Assembly: GCF_038592905.1 (NCBI RefSeq) | Contig: NZ_CP151943.1 | Coordinates: 654,001-718,000 of the forward strand | Length of the DNA: 64,000 nucleotides | Source: Neobacillus sp. FSL H8-0543 | GTDB taxonomy: Bacteria; Bacillota; Bacilli; Bacillales; Cytobacillaceae | Direction of reading: 5' to 3' | Shown here: piece after piece, positions 8,169 through 17,344 of the stretch | Position numbering within the stretch: the stretch's first letter is position 1 | Layout of the letters: each line of letters opens with the position of its first letter | Notes under the pieces: generated by a model | What the model was told of the DNA's origin: nothing | What the model saw: only the letters and a program-made list of their open reading frames with translations | The model's database searches: none | Made by a program: the position numbers and the translations under genes

Positions 8169-9341
8169 TTATTGGATCGTACGGTAATTAGCTGCTACTG
8201 GTACTTTAATTTCTGCTGATAAATCAAAAGGACCTATTTGGCTAATCGGTGCATTTTTAATTAAAACCGTGTTAATGCCAAATGATTTAGCAGTTAACAA
8301 TAGCGCTTCAAAGGAATATAATATCTCTTCGGTATCGCTCATTTTTGTGTTATCGTCCATTGTTAAGATTAATCGGTTATTATCAATTGTAATATCCTTA
8401 AAAAGAAATGACGGTAATAGGGAAGCTGTTAAACCTAAGTCTGGTATATCTACATACATGGCTTCAAATGCTTCCTCTATTGTCGTAAACGTATCTGGGG
8501 ATGGCACAATAAAAGGTTTATCTATTCCTGTTGGAGTATAAAGGAAATATGCCACCTTTTCCACTGAGTCGATATCAATTTCATTAATAGGTCCATAATT
8601 ACTAAATTCAATCCCTGGTTCAGAATTGGTCGATAAGTAAATCTTTTGTATATCACTATTTGATGAAATCAAATTTTTTAATACAGTAATAAAAAGCGTT
8701 TCGCTAGCAGACCCTTGCCCATATAAATGATCCGAAGGAACATCGACCGTAACACTCGTACCATCTGCTGATAATTCAAGGGTTGCATTTAATGGGTAGT
8801 ACTCCATTAGCCCCCAGTCTTCCTCTGTCAAAGCCCCCATAGATTTATTTAATAAGCTTAACCAGTTCCCCTCATCAGAATTAACAATTATTGAAACGGG
8901 TATTATTATTTGTGCCTGTGAGTCTGGAATCCAATAGTTCAATACCTTTCCATTTCCCAGTTCATGATCATAAAGGGCTGTTTGGTTTGCGGTAGCCGTC
9001 GTAAATTCTTGTTCACCGCCTGATTTTCCCTCATTGACGGGTGATTTGTTCATAGATATCGAAGTATCATTATCCTCAACTGCTTTTTCTACAAAAGAAG
9101 ATTTATCCTCTCTAGCTCCATTAAGAGCAAATTCGTCACCAATCATAAACTTAGGAATTAGTAAAATAAAAAGAAGTAATGCAGCCGCTATTGCAAAGGC
9201 TGGTATCAGCCATGCTGGTTGTCTGCGATTTTTCCTGGAAAGATTTTGATATATGTCACGAGGATTGCGATTATCTTGTATTTTTGGCATTTGCCTTAGT
9301 AATTCTTCGAGCTGTTCATCGCTCCACTCTGACTTTTTCAC
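8169..9341 (-). CDS. rsiX: Anti-sigma-X factor RsiX
   Basis: A 390-residue single-pass membrane protein. Residues 1-43 are cytosolic and bind the sigma factor, a transmembrane segment spans about 44-64, and the remainder is extracellular with two GerMN-like stretches (for example LSADGTSVTVDVPSDHLYG). It overlaps the end of sigX by 26 bases, the classic ECF sigma/anti-sigma arrangement, so it should hold SigX inactive until an envelope signal arrives. The GTG start at 9341 follows GGAGGG. The length is close to B. subtilis RsiX. Confidence 0.92.
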   Translation of the reverse strand: MKKSEWSDEQLEELLRQMPKIQDNRNPRDIYQNLSRKNRRQPAWLIPAFAIAAALLLFILLIPKFMIGDEFALNGAREDKSSFVEKAVEDNDTSISMNKSPVNEGKSGGEQEFTTATANQTALYDHELGNGKVLNYWIPDSQAQIIIPVSIIVNSDEGNWLSLLNKSMGALTEEDWGLMEYYPLNATLELSADGTSVTVDVPSDHLYGQGSASETLFITVLKNLISSNSDIQKIYLSTNSEPGIEFSNYGPINEIDIDSVEKVAYFLYTPTGIDKPFIVPSPDTFTTIEEAFEAMYVDIPDLGLTASLLPSFLFKDITIDNNRLILTMDDNTKMSDTEEILYSFEALLLTAKSFGINTVLIKNAPISQIGPFDLSAEIKVPVAANYRTIQ

Positions 9342-9870
9342 TTTCTGATCCCTCCTTTACATAAAGCATCTCCATTTGTTTCTTTAATACCTTTAATGAG
9401 CGATGCTGCGTTGTTTTCACCTTGCTTTCCGTCCAGCCTAAGGCTTGTGCGGTTTCGCTAATGGATAAGTCCTCTAAATACCGCAGAATAATAACTGACC
9501 TTTGATCCATTGTACAATTTTCTAAGCAATCATAAATCCGCTTAATTTCTTCATTTTGAATAGCTATTTCTTCCGGGATTGGATATTCATCTTTAACTTG
9601 ATTGCTAGACCAATCAAATTTCTCTAAAATTCTATCCTTCCATCCTTTTTGCTTACGAAAAAAATCAATTGCAACATTCCTCGCAATTGAAAAGAGCCAA
9701 GTTTTTTCACTGCTTTTCCCTTCAAAACGATGATAGGATTTAAACACCCTTATATATACCTCTTGAACAAGGTCTTCTGCATGTTCTTTATTTCTTACCA
9801 TGTAAAACAAAAATTGAAATACGTCTTGATGATATTTTTGATAAAGTTCATCGAAAACGGAGTCCATCAT
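9316..9870 (-). CDS. sigX: ECF RNA polymerase sigma factor SigX
   Basis: The 184-residue protein has sigma region 2 (LVQEVYIRVFKSYHRFEG, with the core-binding and -10-recognising helices) at about 34-70 and region 4 (YLEDLSISETAQALGWTESK) near 130-150. SigX controls cell-envelope charge and antimicrobial-peptide resistance genes in Bacillus. Two ATG codons at 9870 and 9867 follow GGGGAGGGG; either may be used. A matching SigX-type promoter lies upstream, indicating autoregulation. It sits between resE and rsiX, as in B. subtilis. Confidence 0.94.
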   Translation of the reverse strand: MMDSVFDELYQKYHQDVFQFLFYMVRNKEHAEDLVQEVYIRVFKSYHRFEGKSSEKTWLFSIARNVAIDFFRKQKGWKDRILEKFDWSSNQVKDEYPIPEEIAIQNEEIKRIYDCLENCTMDQRSVIILRYLEDLSISETAQALGWTESKVKTTQHRSLKVLKKQMEMLYVKEGSESEKVRVER

Positions 9871-9894
9871 TTCCCCTCCCCGTTCATTAAATTA

Positions 9895-9921
9895 GTCGAC
9901 ATGTATGTATATAAAGTTTCA
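9895..9921 (-). promoter_or_regulatory. Predicted SigX autoregulatory promoter
   Basis: On the minus strand TGAAAC is followed after exactly 17 bases by CGAC, which matches the ECF/SigX pattern (TGTAAC-N17-CGAC) with one change. The position, 25 bases ahead of sigX, fits. Confidence 0.7.
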
Positions 9922-9990
9922 CTTTTTAATATAGACTTTTTTCAACTAAATTGAAAGGTATTTAATGGTAAATCCCTTTTAAACTTGGCT

Positions 9991-10024
9991 ATTGATTTCC
10001 ACTCCAATCAACAGAGTTATAAAA
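9991..10024. repeat. End-only remnant of the GC-rich repeat
   Basis: ATTGATTTCCACTCC joins directly to AATCAACAGAGTTATAAAAT. These are the two outer ends of the 7430-7563 repeat with its core of about 100 bases removed; the flank CAGAGTTATAAAAT is also shared with copy 1. Confidence 0.7.
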
Positions 10025-10063
10025 TCAACTATAACCCATAACAGAGCAAAGGTAAAAGGAAGC

Positions 10064-10111
10064 CACAAAAACAAAAAACTCATCTGATTGGATGAGTTTT
10101 TTGTTTTTGTG
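10064..10111 (-). terminator. Very strong terminator after resE
   Basis: A perfect 21-bp stem (from CACAAAAACAAAAAACTCATC on the left) closes a 6-base loop TGATTG and carries T-rich arms on both strands, so it should stop transcription in either direction. It separates the resABCDE genes from sigX-rsiX. Confidence 0.85.
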
Positions 10112-10197
10112 AAAGATCTAACTATATTAATAATCAATTTAACAGGTAAATGTTCCTTGTGAATCAAGAACTATCGGCATAATCTTTGTTTTTTTTC

Positions 10198-11979
10198 CTA
10201 TTTTCGTGGTAATAAAAAGGAAAATGTCGTACCTTGACCTATTTTACTTTGCACGGAAATATGCCCGCGATGCGCATCGATAATATTCTTAGCAATTGCT
10301 AGGCCTAAACCAGTGCCTGTCCTGCCTCTTGTTCTTGCTTTATCTGCTTTATAGAAACGTTCAAAGACAAACGGCAAATCTTCTTCCGGAATTCCTGAAC
10401 CTGAATCAGACACTTCAACCCGAACACCCATTTCCTCCACTGAGCCGGTTAATTTAACCGAACCGCCTTCAGGAGTATGCCTGATTGCATTATCAATTAA
10501 GTTAGTCAGAACCTGTTCAATCCGATCAGGATCAAATGAAAGCATTGGTATGTCATTTTCAATTTTAACACCTAAATGAATGGCATTATCTCTCGCAAGT
10601 CCCTGAAATTTATGGACAATCCTATTCAAAAAGGATGAAAGATTTACTTCCTCATTCATTAATTGAATATGACCTGCCTCCATTCTAGCCAAATCAAGCA
10701 GTTCATTTACAAGTCGCCCCATCCTCAAGGACTCATCATAAATAACTTTTGCCATTTCCTTCTTTTCTTCTTGGGATTCGGCAATATCATCAACGATCGC
10801 TTCACTATAGCCCTGTAACATGGAAATTGGGGTCCGGAGTTCATGCGAAACATTGGCAATAAAATCTTTCCTCATTTTCTCCAGTTGGCGTTCCTCTGTC
10901 ATATCTCTAATTACAGCGACTGCACCGCGAATAAATTGATTACTATAGAGCGGACTAACGAGTATAACCCAATAACGTCCTTGAAGCGATATTTCACCTA
11001 TCTGCTCATTTTCTGTATCGACGGCCAGTTGAAAAAGCTCCATTACCTTTGAAGGGATTGCTTCTATATTTGAACTATTTCCTCCATTTTCATAATACCA
11101 ATATTGGAGAAAGCGGTCGGCAGGGGGATTGGTAATCAAAATCGTACCATCCCGGTTAAAGGTAATGACCCCGTCTGCCATACTGCTTAAAATACTCGAA
11201 AGCTGCTCTTTTTCCTGACTAAGCGCATTCATATTGAATTTCAACTGACGCCCCATTTGATTAAAGGCAGTTGCAAGCTCACCAATTTCATCATGTGAAA
11301 GAATGGGTACTTTTGTATCAAACTTCCCTCTTGCTACTTCAAAAGCAGCTTCTCGCATCTTTCTCAATGGTGCCGTGATTCTTGTAGATAAGAAAAAAGC
11401 AAAAATAGTCGTAAGGATTATCGCAACACCAGCAACAAGTAAAATAAATTTAGTTGTTGATCGGGTTGTTTGTTGAACAATATCTAAAGATTGATAGATA
11501 AAAACTGCACCATTCAATCCTGGAGTTATTTGTAGCGGTACACCGATGATTGAATACTTTGCCGTGTCCTTATCTATGTTTGCATCAGTCAGTTTAGACA
11601 CTTTTTCCACTGCAATATTTTCTTCAAACACCTTAGATAATTCCACGTCTTCACGAATATCTGTTACTGATAACTTTACTGATTTTTGCGTGTTGGGAGA
11701 GTAATATACTTCCTGGTCATTTTTGATAATAACTACCTTTGTAACATCATCAATAATCTCCCACGATATTTCTAAACCGACAGGAAATTGTTCATCTGGA
11801 TGCCTTTCAAGCACCCTGGCAATTTTTTCTGCTTCAAGGGTTAATTCAGTTTTTGTTTCTACGATATTTATATTCTCAAAAAATTCAACAAGCATTACGG
11901 TTAAGATAAAAAGTATAAAGGCAACCAAAAAGATAATGGTAAACCAAAGTTTACCTACTACACTCCGCAAAAAGGTCAT
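10198..11979 (-). CDS. resE: Sensor histidine kinase ResE
   Basis: The 593-residue kinase has transmembrane segments at about 11-31 and 177-198 around an extracytoplasmic domain, a HAMP linker (199-252), a PAS domain (about 262-365), the H box DFIANVSHELRTP with the phosphorylated H379, and a HATPase domain with DSGSGIPEEDLPFVFERFYK and GTGLGLAI. ResE phosphorylates ResD in response to oxygen limitation or nitric oxide. The start overlaps the resD stop by four bases. B. subtilis ResE is of similar length. Confidence 0.95.
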   Translation of the reverse strand: MTFLRSVVGKLWFTIIFLVAFILFILTVMLVEFFENINIVETKTELTLEAEKIARVLERHPDEQFPVGLEISWEIIDDVTKVVIIKNDQEVYYSPNTQKSVKLSVTDIREDVELSKVFEENIAVEKVSKLTDANIDKDTAKYSIIGVPLQITPGLNGAVFIYQSLDIVQQTTRSTTKFILLVAGVAIILTTIFAFFLSTRITAPLRKMREAAFEVARGKFDTKVPILSHDEIGELATAFNQMGRQLKFNMNALSQEKEQLSSILSSMADGVITFNRDGTILITNPPADRFLQYWYYENGGNSSNIEAIPSKVMELFQLAVDTENEQIGEISLQGRYWVILVSPLYSNQFIRGAVAVIRDMTEERQLEKMRKDFIANVSHELRTPISMLQGYSEAIVDDIAESQEEKKEMAKVIYDESLRMGRLVNELLDLARMEAGHIQLMNEEVNLSSFLNRIVHKFQGLARDNAIHLGVKIENDIPMLSFDPDRIEQVLTNLIDNAIRHTPEGGSVKLTGSVEEMGVRVEVSDSGSGIPEEDLPFVFERFYKADKARTRGRTGTGLGLAIAKNIIDAHRGHISVQSKIGQGTTFSFLLPRK

Positions 11980-12692
11980 TCATTAACTACCTCAAATTTG
12001 TATCCTACTCCCCATACTGTAACAATCATTCTGGCCGCTTGTTCGGAAACTTTATTTAATTTTTCACGCAGACGCTTTACATGTGTATCAACTGTACGCA
12101 GGTCTCCGAAAAACTCATAATGCCAAACCTCTTTCAGAAGCTGTTCACGATCAAAAACCTTATCTGGAGATTTTGCAAGAAAATAAAGTAATTCATATTC
12201 TTTAGGCGTTAAACTCACTTCTTTTCCATCTGCAGTTACTCTGTGAGCATCATTATCAATTGTTAAATGCGGGAATACGATGACATCCTTTGTAGTCGTA
12301 TCCGTTTGCAAATAACTTGTTTGAGAAGACCTTCTTAGTAAAGCTTTAACACGAAGTACTACTTCCCGCGGACTGAATGGTTTTACAATATAGTCATCCG
12401 TTCCCACTTCAAAGCCTTGAACACGATTAATCTCTTCGCCTTTTGCTGTTAGCATGATAACGGGAGTAGCTTTCTTTTCTCTTAGTTCACGACAGACTTC
12501 AATTCCATCCTTACCAGGCATCATTAAGTCCAATAGGATTACATCATAGTCATTTGCAGTAGCTTTAGCTAGAGCTTCATTTCCGTCTTCTGCTTCATCA
12601 ATAATATATTCTTCACGCTCTAAGTACATTTTTAACAATCGTCTAATTCTTTCCTCGTCATCCACTACTAAAATCTTCACTTCTTTATCCAT
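11976..12692 (-). CDS. resD: Response regulator ResD
   Basis: An OmpR/PhoB-type regulator of 238 residues. The receiver domain has acidic residues D11 and D12, phosphoacceptor D55 in LLDLMMPG and the switch region MLTAKGEE. The C-terminal winged helix carries VDTHVKRLREKL. ResD activates genes for anaerobic and aerobic respiration, including the res operon. I chose ATG 12692 because GGGGGGAT stands seven bases upstream; the frame opens 15 bases earlier. Overlap with resE shows co-translation. Confidence 0.96.
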   Translation of the reverse strand: MDKEVKILVVDDEERIRRLLKMYLEREEYIIDEAEDGNEALAKATANDYDVILLDLMMPGKDGIEVCRELREKKATPVIMLTAKGEEINRVQGFEVGTDDYIVKPFSPREVVLRVKALLRRSSQTSYLQTDTTTKDVIVFPHLTIDNDAHRVTADGKEVSLTPKEYELLYFLAKSPDKVFDREQLLKEVWHYEFFGDLRTVDTHVKRLREKLNKVSEQAARMIVTVWGVGYKFEVVNE

Positions 12693-12824
12693 TAATAATC
12701 CCCCCATGCAGTTTATTTTACAAAATGGTAAAAGGTTTTTCTATATATTAAGGAAATTGCTGTTGTAAAAGTGTCAGAATTATGACAAAAGATTATTTTT
12801 CACTTCTGGTTAAAGATTTTTTAA

Positions 12825-12855
12825 TGCCTTCACTTAGTAGTGAAGGCAATTTTTA
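12825..12855 (+). terminator. Hairpin between resC and resD
   Basis: TGCCTTCACT and AGTGAAGGCA form a perfect 10-bp stem with a 4-base loop. The T run follows on the plus strand only. On the minus strand, the direction of the res genes, the trailing bases are TTAAAAAATCTTT, so it would be leaky and might let part of the transcript read from resC into resD. Confidence 0.55.
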
Positions 12856-14043
12856 TTAGGAACCCGCATATGAATGAAGTCCTGCTATTACAAGGTTTAC
12901 AGCAACTAAGTTAAACATCATAATAATAAACCCAATGACCACTAGCCAAGCAGACTTTTCTCCATGCCATCCTTTTGAGAGACGCAGATGTAAAAAGGCA
13001 GCATAGAACAACCAAGTGATTAGCGCCCATACTTCTTTTGGATCCCATCCCCAGAACCTGGTCCATGCAATTTGCGCCCAAATCATTGCAAATATCAATG
13101 CACCTAAGGTGAAAATTGGGAAACCAATTAATACCGAGCGATAGCTAATTTCATCGACTAAATCCAAATTTATTTTTTTAACCAGAGGCTGGAGTGCTGC
13201 AGCAATTCGTTTTCTTAAAACTAATCGCAGTAAACCATACAGAATAAATCCAGCAATTAATGACCAAATGACGGTATTCAATTTCTTAGCACTAATAATT
13301 GCCGGCATTTCAAGGATTGGCTCAAATTTATCCTTCGTAGTTAATTCCCATTCATTTGGGCCTGTAATTGCCGGCATTGTATACTCTACAGTGGTTTCGA
13401 TGTTGTTTTTATCAATCCAACTGAATTCCGCATGATAATTCATTGCTGAAAACAGAGTTGACACAAGGATAAACCCTAGTGTTGTTACCAAACCAAACAT
13501 AATCGTTTCAAGCCAAAAAGTGCGTTTGTTTGCTTTTGATTGGTCAATCACCTTTACCAGATAAATTAAACCTGCAGCGAAACTAACCGCTAAAATTGCC
13601 TGGCCCAATGCCGCTGTTGTTACATGAATATGAAGCCAATCACTTTGTAGCGCAGGTATTAATGGCGAGATATCTCGCGGAAACATACTTGCATAGGCAA
13701 TAATCAAAAGTGCAACAGGCATTGTGAATAAACCAAGAAGCGGCGTGCGATAGATAAAATAAATAACAATAAATGCACCAACAAGCGCCATTCCAAAAAA
13801 GGTTGTAAATTCAAATAGATTACTAACAGGTGCGTGTCCAGCTGCAATCCATCTCGTGATAAAATATCCTAATTGTGAAATAAAGCCAGCTATCGTTAAG
13901 ACAACAGCAATTTGTGCCCACCGATTTTTACCAGTTTTTTCTTCCGAACCATTCTTTTGTTTAATAGCCCCACCAAAGAAGAGGGTCGCCACTAAATAAA
14001 GAACAAAAGCTATATAAAGTAAATTACTACTTATTGTTACCAA
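12856..14043 (-). CDS. resC: Cytochrome c biogenesis protein ResC (CcsA/CcsB type)
   Basis: A 395-residue multi-pass membrane protein of the haem-handling CcsA family. The tryptophan-rich WWD-like motif [14 protein letters not shown] lies near residue 330, with conserved histidines nearby. With ResB it forms system II cytochrome c synthase, which delivers and attaches haem outside the membrane. The start is TTG with AAGGAGGG upstream, directly after the resB stop (TAATTG). Gene order resA-B-C matches B. subtilis. Confidence 0.93.
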   Translation of the reverse strand: MVTISSNLLYIAFVLYLVATLFFGGAIKQKNGSEEKTGKNRWAQIAVVLTIAGFISQLGYFITRWIAAGHAPVSNLFEFTTFFGMALVGAFIVIYFIYRTPLLGLFTMPVALLIIAYASMFPRDISPLIPALQSDWLHIHVTTAALGQAILAVSFAAGLIYLVKVIDQSKANKRTFWLETIMFGLVTTLGFILVSTLFSAMNYHAEFSWIDKNNIETTVEYTMPAITGPNEWELTTKDKFEPILEMPAIISAKKLNTVIWSLIAGFILYGLLRLVLRKRIAAALQPLVKKINLDLVDEISYRSVLIGFPIFTLGALIFAMIWAQIAWTRFWGWDPKEVWALITWLFYAAFLHLRLSKGWHGEKSAWLVVIGFIIMMFNLVAVNLVIAGLHSYAGS

Positions 14044-15675
14044 TTAGACACCCTCCTTATCCAACTTTTCCCTTTGAACTTGATCATCGGGTATAGTTAC
14101 TTGCGTATCCTTTAGTACCGATTCTATTTCTTGCTTTAATCCATACCAATTCTTATTGGTGTGGGCAGCAACCCATATTTCCCCATCCTTATTTTGGACC
14201 CAAATTCTTCGGTGATTCCAGTAGGCACCCTGGATAACACCAATCATAAAAATAATACCACCCAGAATAATCACCCATAGGGTTAAGTCTTTTCTTACTG
14301 TTAAGGCAGTAACATTTTTTGTCTTGACACCTTTGAAGGCCATTTTATATTCATTATCGCCTAAAGGTTCAATCGTTTGCTGTATTGCTACAAAACTTGT
14401 TTCTCCCTTTGGTAATTCAGGAGAGACCATCCGAAAAACAAAAGCAGGATTGTTTGGTACTCTAGATTTTGTTGTCGGCTCACCATTCTCTGCAAATTCA
14501 AAGTCTGGAAAATAACTCAAAACTTCCACTGAATAGCCATTTCCCAAATCATATTTTGACTTAGGATCATATAAATTAATTGTTACATCACCGAATGATT
14601 TCTCCGCTGCTTTGTTTGTTAAGGAAAAAGTCATTTCATTGAGTTCGTCGAGTTTATAATCTACTTGATATAACGCAAAATCTTCAAACTTCAATGGTTG
14701 ATTCACCTGGATTTTATGTTCTTTTACCATTTCTAAATCCGGCTCCGCTCCAGCAATTGCTGGACCAACTCTTTTATAAAGAACGGCATTCGTTTGGTAA
14801 TTTTTTGCTACCATCCCAGCACGGTCAATCGCCGCCTCAAAGGTTTTATCCTTATCTTTGTCGTAGTGTTCAAGAATAAATTTATTATTTTTCACATAAA
14901 ATTGTCCATCCGTTTCAGGGACAACCTTGGTTTCCCCCTCACGCAGCCACATGACCTGATCGATATACATTCCAGGAACAAAACGGAGCATACCTCCTAT
15001 TAAAAAGATAATCAAACCGACATGGTTTACATATGGACCCCAGCGGGAAAAACGTCCCTTTTCAGCTAATATGTCCCCATTTTCTTCCCGAACCTGGTAC
15101 CGTTTAGCCGTTAACTGCTTTTTAAGGATTTCAAAATCACTCTCAGCACCATTCTTAGTTACACCGAACAAACGCTGACGCTTTAAAAAACCTTCGTGTC
15201 TGGTAACTCTTTGGGCTTTTAACGCCTTATGTAGTGGCACAACCCTATCAAGGCTACAAATAACTAATGAAACACCAATCATCGCAATTAATATTAAATA
15301 CCACCATGAGCTATATAAATTATTTAAGCCCAAATCATAAAATAATTTTCCAAACCAGCCATATTGTTCCTGATAATATTCCCCTGGCGGCAAGGTAGGC
15401 GGTATGTACATTTCCTGTGGAAGAATTGTCCCTAAGGCGGAGGCAATAAGCGTGATGATAATAAGCCATACTCCTACCTTAACGGAAGAAAAAAAGTTCC
15501 ATATTTTATCAACAATTGTCTTGTTATATGTTTGTGAGCGGCGAGCACTGCCTTCATAACGCATATCGATGAGCTGGGCATCTGTTGACTGTTCAATTAG
15601 CACTTTTCCACAGGCCTCACACAATACGGTTCCATGCGGGTTAACATGACCACATTCACATTTTACATCTTTCAT
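14044..15675 (-). CDS. resB: Cytochrome c biogenesis protein ResB
   Basis: The 543-residue protein starts with a small zinc-ribbon-like segment (CECGHVNPHGTVLCEACG). It then has membrane segments near 70-90, 125-145 and 215-235, a large extracytoplasmic domain and a last helix near 465-490 (WVIILGGIIFMIGVIQGAYW). This is the ResB/CcsB architecture: the partner of ResC in haem attachment to apocytochrome c. GGGAG precedes the ATG. The gene sits 22 bases after resA and immediately before resC. Confidence 0.94.
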   Translation of the reverse strand: MKDVKCECGHVNPHGTVLCEACGKVLIEQSTDAQLIDMRYEGSARRSQTYNKTIVDKIWNFFSSVKVGVWLIIITLIASALGTILPQEMYIPPTLPPGEYYQEQYGWFGKLFYDLGLNNLYSSWWYLILIAMIGVSLVICSLDRVVPLHKALKAQRVTRHEGFLKRQRLFGVTKNGAESDFEILKKQLTAKRYQVREENGDILAEKGRFSRWGPYVNHVGLIIFLIGGMLRFVPGMYIDQVMWLREGETKVVPETDGQFYVKNNKFILEHYDKDKDKTFEAAIDRAGMVAKNYQTNAVLYKRVGPAIAGAEPDLEMVKEHKIQVNQPLKFEDFALYQVDYKLDELNEMTFSLTNKAAEKSFGDVTINLYDPKSKYDLGNGYSVEVLSYFPDFEFAENGEPTTKSRVPNNPAFVFRMVSPELPKGETSFVAIQQTIEPLGDNEYKMAFKGVKTKNVTALTVRKDLTLWVIILGGIIFMIGVIQGAYWNHRRIWVQNKDGEIWVAAHTNKNWYGLKQEIESVLKDTQVTIPDDQVQREKLDKEGV

Positions 15676-15697
15676 TGCAAAAAACTCCCAACAAACC

Positions 15698-16222
15698 TTA
15701 AGGTTTTATTTTCTCCATAAACTCCCTAACTGTATTTTCTGTTAGCTGGCCAGTGAAGTATTCAACCACTTTTCCATCTTTATCAACTAAAAATGTCGCA
15801 GGCAAAAGATTAATTCCAAATGCAGATTGAACCTGTCCGTCTTTATCTAACAATATGGAAAAGTCAAGATTGTGCCGGTCTGAAAACTTACTAACTGCTA
15901 GTTTGGATTCACTGACGTTAACAGCGAGAACCTGAACTCCTTGGTCTTTAAATTGATGATATTGATTATTAATGTAGGGCATTTCATCCTCACAGGGCTT
16001 GCAATAGGTTCCCCAAAAATTTAAAAATACTCCTTGACCTTTATAGTCTGATAATTGATGTTTTTTCCCATCCATATCAACCAGAACAAAATCAGGTGCT
16101 TCTTTGCCTACCGCAACCTTTTGTTTATCATCTTTTGTTAAATTGGCATACAGCGTGTATGCAACGGCAGCACCTAAGACGAGTAAAATCACTGTTCTCA
16201 TTACTAATCTCTGTTTTTTCAT
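15698..16222 (-). CDS. resA: Thiol-disulfide oxidoreductase ResA
   Basis: A 174-residue thioredoxin-like protein anchored by an N-terminal helix (about 9-27) and facing outside the membrane. The active site WGTYCKPCEDE contains C74, C77 and E80. Known ResA proteins have CEPC, so the K between the cysteines is a small variation. It reduces the disulfide of apocytochrome c before haem attachment by ResBC. Start 16222 follows GGGGGGAT; the open frame runs 36 bases further upstream without support. Confidence 0.94.
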   Translation of the reverse strand: MKKQRLVMRTVILLVLGAAVAYTLYANLTKDDKQKVAVGKEAPDFVLVDMDGKKHQLSDYKGQGVFLNFWGTYCKPCEDEMPYINNQYHQFKDQGVQVLAVNVSESKLAVSKFSDRHNLDFSILLDKDGQVQSAFGINLLPATFLVDKDGKVVEYFTGQLTENTVREFMEKIKP

Positions 16223-16326
16223 TCGTATCCCCCCTAGAATGCCACAATATTTATACACATTTTGTCTAAATTATACACTTTACATCATTTACATAGTGAA
16301 AACGGGAGAAGTTAATTGTGACAGCT

Positions 16327-17064
16327 TTATGAATTTTTCTTTGAAGACTCCATGGCAAGTGCCCTTAGTTGTTTCACTTCATGTGGTGTTAATTCTCTAG
16401 CATCTCCCGCAGATAGGCCATTCAATGTTAAAAACCCAAAGCGTTCCCTTTTAAGTTTCAAAACATCATGTCCAATCGCTTCAAACATTCTTCTGACTTG
16501 ACGATTCCGGCCCTCATGTATAGCTATTTCGATAATCGCTGTTTGTTTTTGTTTGTCCATTGATAGCATTTTGACTCTAGCTGGCGCTGTCTTTCCATCT
16601 TCAAGTTGGATTCCTCTCTCCAACTTTAATAGATTCTCTTTAGATGGGATCCCTTTCGATTTCACAACATAGACTTTGTCAATCTGATTTCTTGGATGCA
16701 TTAATAAATTTGCAAATTCTCCATCATTCGTAAGCAGCAATACACCAGAAGTATCATAGTCAAGCCGACCAACAGGATAAATTCTTTCTTTTTGCTCAGA
16801 AAAGAAGTCTGTAACCACCCTTCTTCCTTTATCATCACTAACGCTAGATATCACACCCCGGGGTTTATATAAGAGAAAATAGACAGGTTCTTCTCGTTGT
16901 ATCTGTATCTCATTAACCTCTACCTTATCAGTAGGGGTGACCTTTACTCCTAACTCAGTCACAACTTTCCCATTTACTTTTACTCTACCTTCTTTAATCA
17001 ATTCTTCGGACTTTCTTCTTGAAGCAATCCCCGCTCGGGCAATTACTTTTTGTAATCGTTCCAT
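16327..17064 (-). CDS. rluB: 23S rRNA pseudouridine synthase RluB
   Basis: A 245-residue RsuA/RluB-family enzyme: S4 RNA-binding domain at 1-60 (MERLQKVIARAGIASRRKSE), then the catalytic domain with GRLDYDTSGVLLLTNDG, whose D102 is the nucleophile, and the C-terminal GRNRQVRRMFEAIGHDVLKL. It should convert a uridine of 23S rRNA (position 2605 in E. coli numbering) to pseudouridine. ATG 17064 has AGGTG at good spacing; a GTG nine bases upstream does not. It lies immediately upstream of resA, as in B. subtilis. Confidence 0.95.
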   Translation of the reverse strand: MERLQKVIARAGIASRRKSEELIKEGRVKVNGKVVTELGVKVTPTDKVEVNEIQIQREEPVYFLLYKPRGVISSVSDDKGRRVVTDFFSEQKERIYPVGRLDYDTSGVLLLTNDGEFANLLMHPRNQIDKVYVVKSKGIPSKENLLKLERGIQLEDGKTAPARVKMLSMDKQKQTAIIEIAIHEGRNRQVRRMFEAIGHDVLKLKRERFGFLTLNGLSAGDARELTPHEVKQLRALAMESSKKNS

Positions 17065-17230
17065 TAATTTCACCTCATATGTTGACCTGTAAGTACTAAA
17101 TAGGTTTTAGTTGATTCTTTTTACAAAAGAATAATCACTATTCTATCCTAATGAATTATGACACATCTTTGCCATTTTTCAAAGCAACGGATACTGTTAT
17201 TTAGAAAAATAAAGGCAGTGTTAAACTTAC

Positions 17231-17258
17231 CCGTTGATTGAAGCTCCAGTCAACTTAG
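17231..17258. repeat. End-only remnant of the GC-rich repeat
   Basis: CCGTTGATTGAAGCTCCAGT followed by CAACTTAG resembles the fused ends at 9991 and 42361. The 17074-17292 gap otherwise shows no gene. Confidence 0.55.
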
Positions 17259-17292
17259 TGTGCTAAATCACCAAAGTCCTTTAATACTGCAA

Positions 17293-17331
17293 AAAAAGCA
17301 GATTCCCATGGCTTTTAGGAATCTGCTTTTT
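17293..17331 (-). terminator. Terminator of dacB-spmA-spmB
   Basis: AAAAAGCAGATTCC pairs perfectly with GGAATCTGCTTTTT around an 11-base loop; the minus strand continues as TTTTTTT. It lies just after the spmB stop. Confidence 0.9.
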
Positions 17332-17344
17332 CAATATTTGCGCT

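Noticed and set aside
9979..10167. Open frame of 62 codons on the minus strand
   Set aside because: It spans the resE terminator hairpin and a repeat remnant; it cannot be a normal gene.
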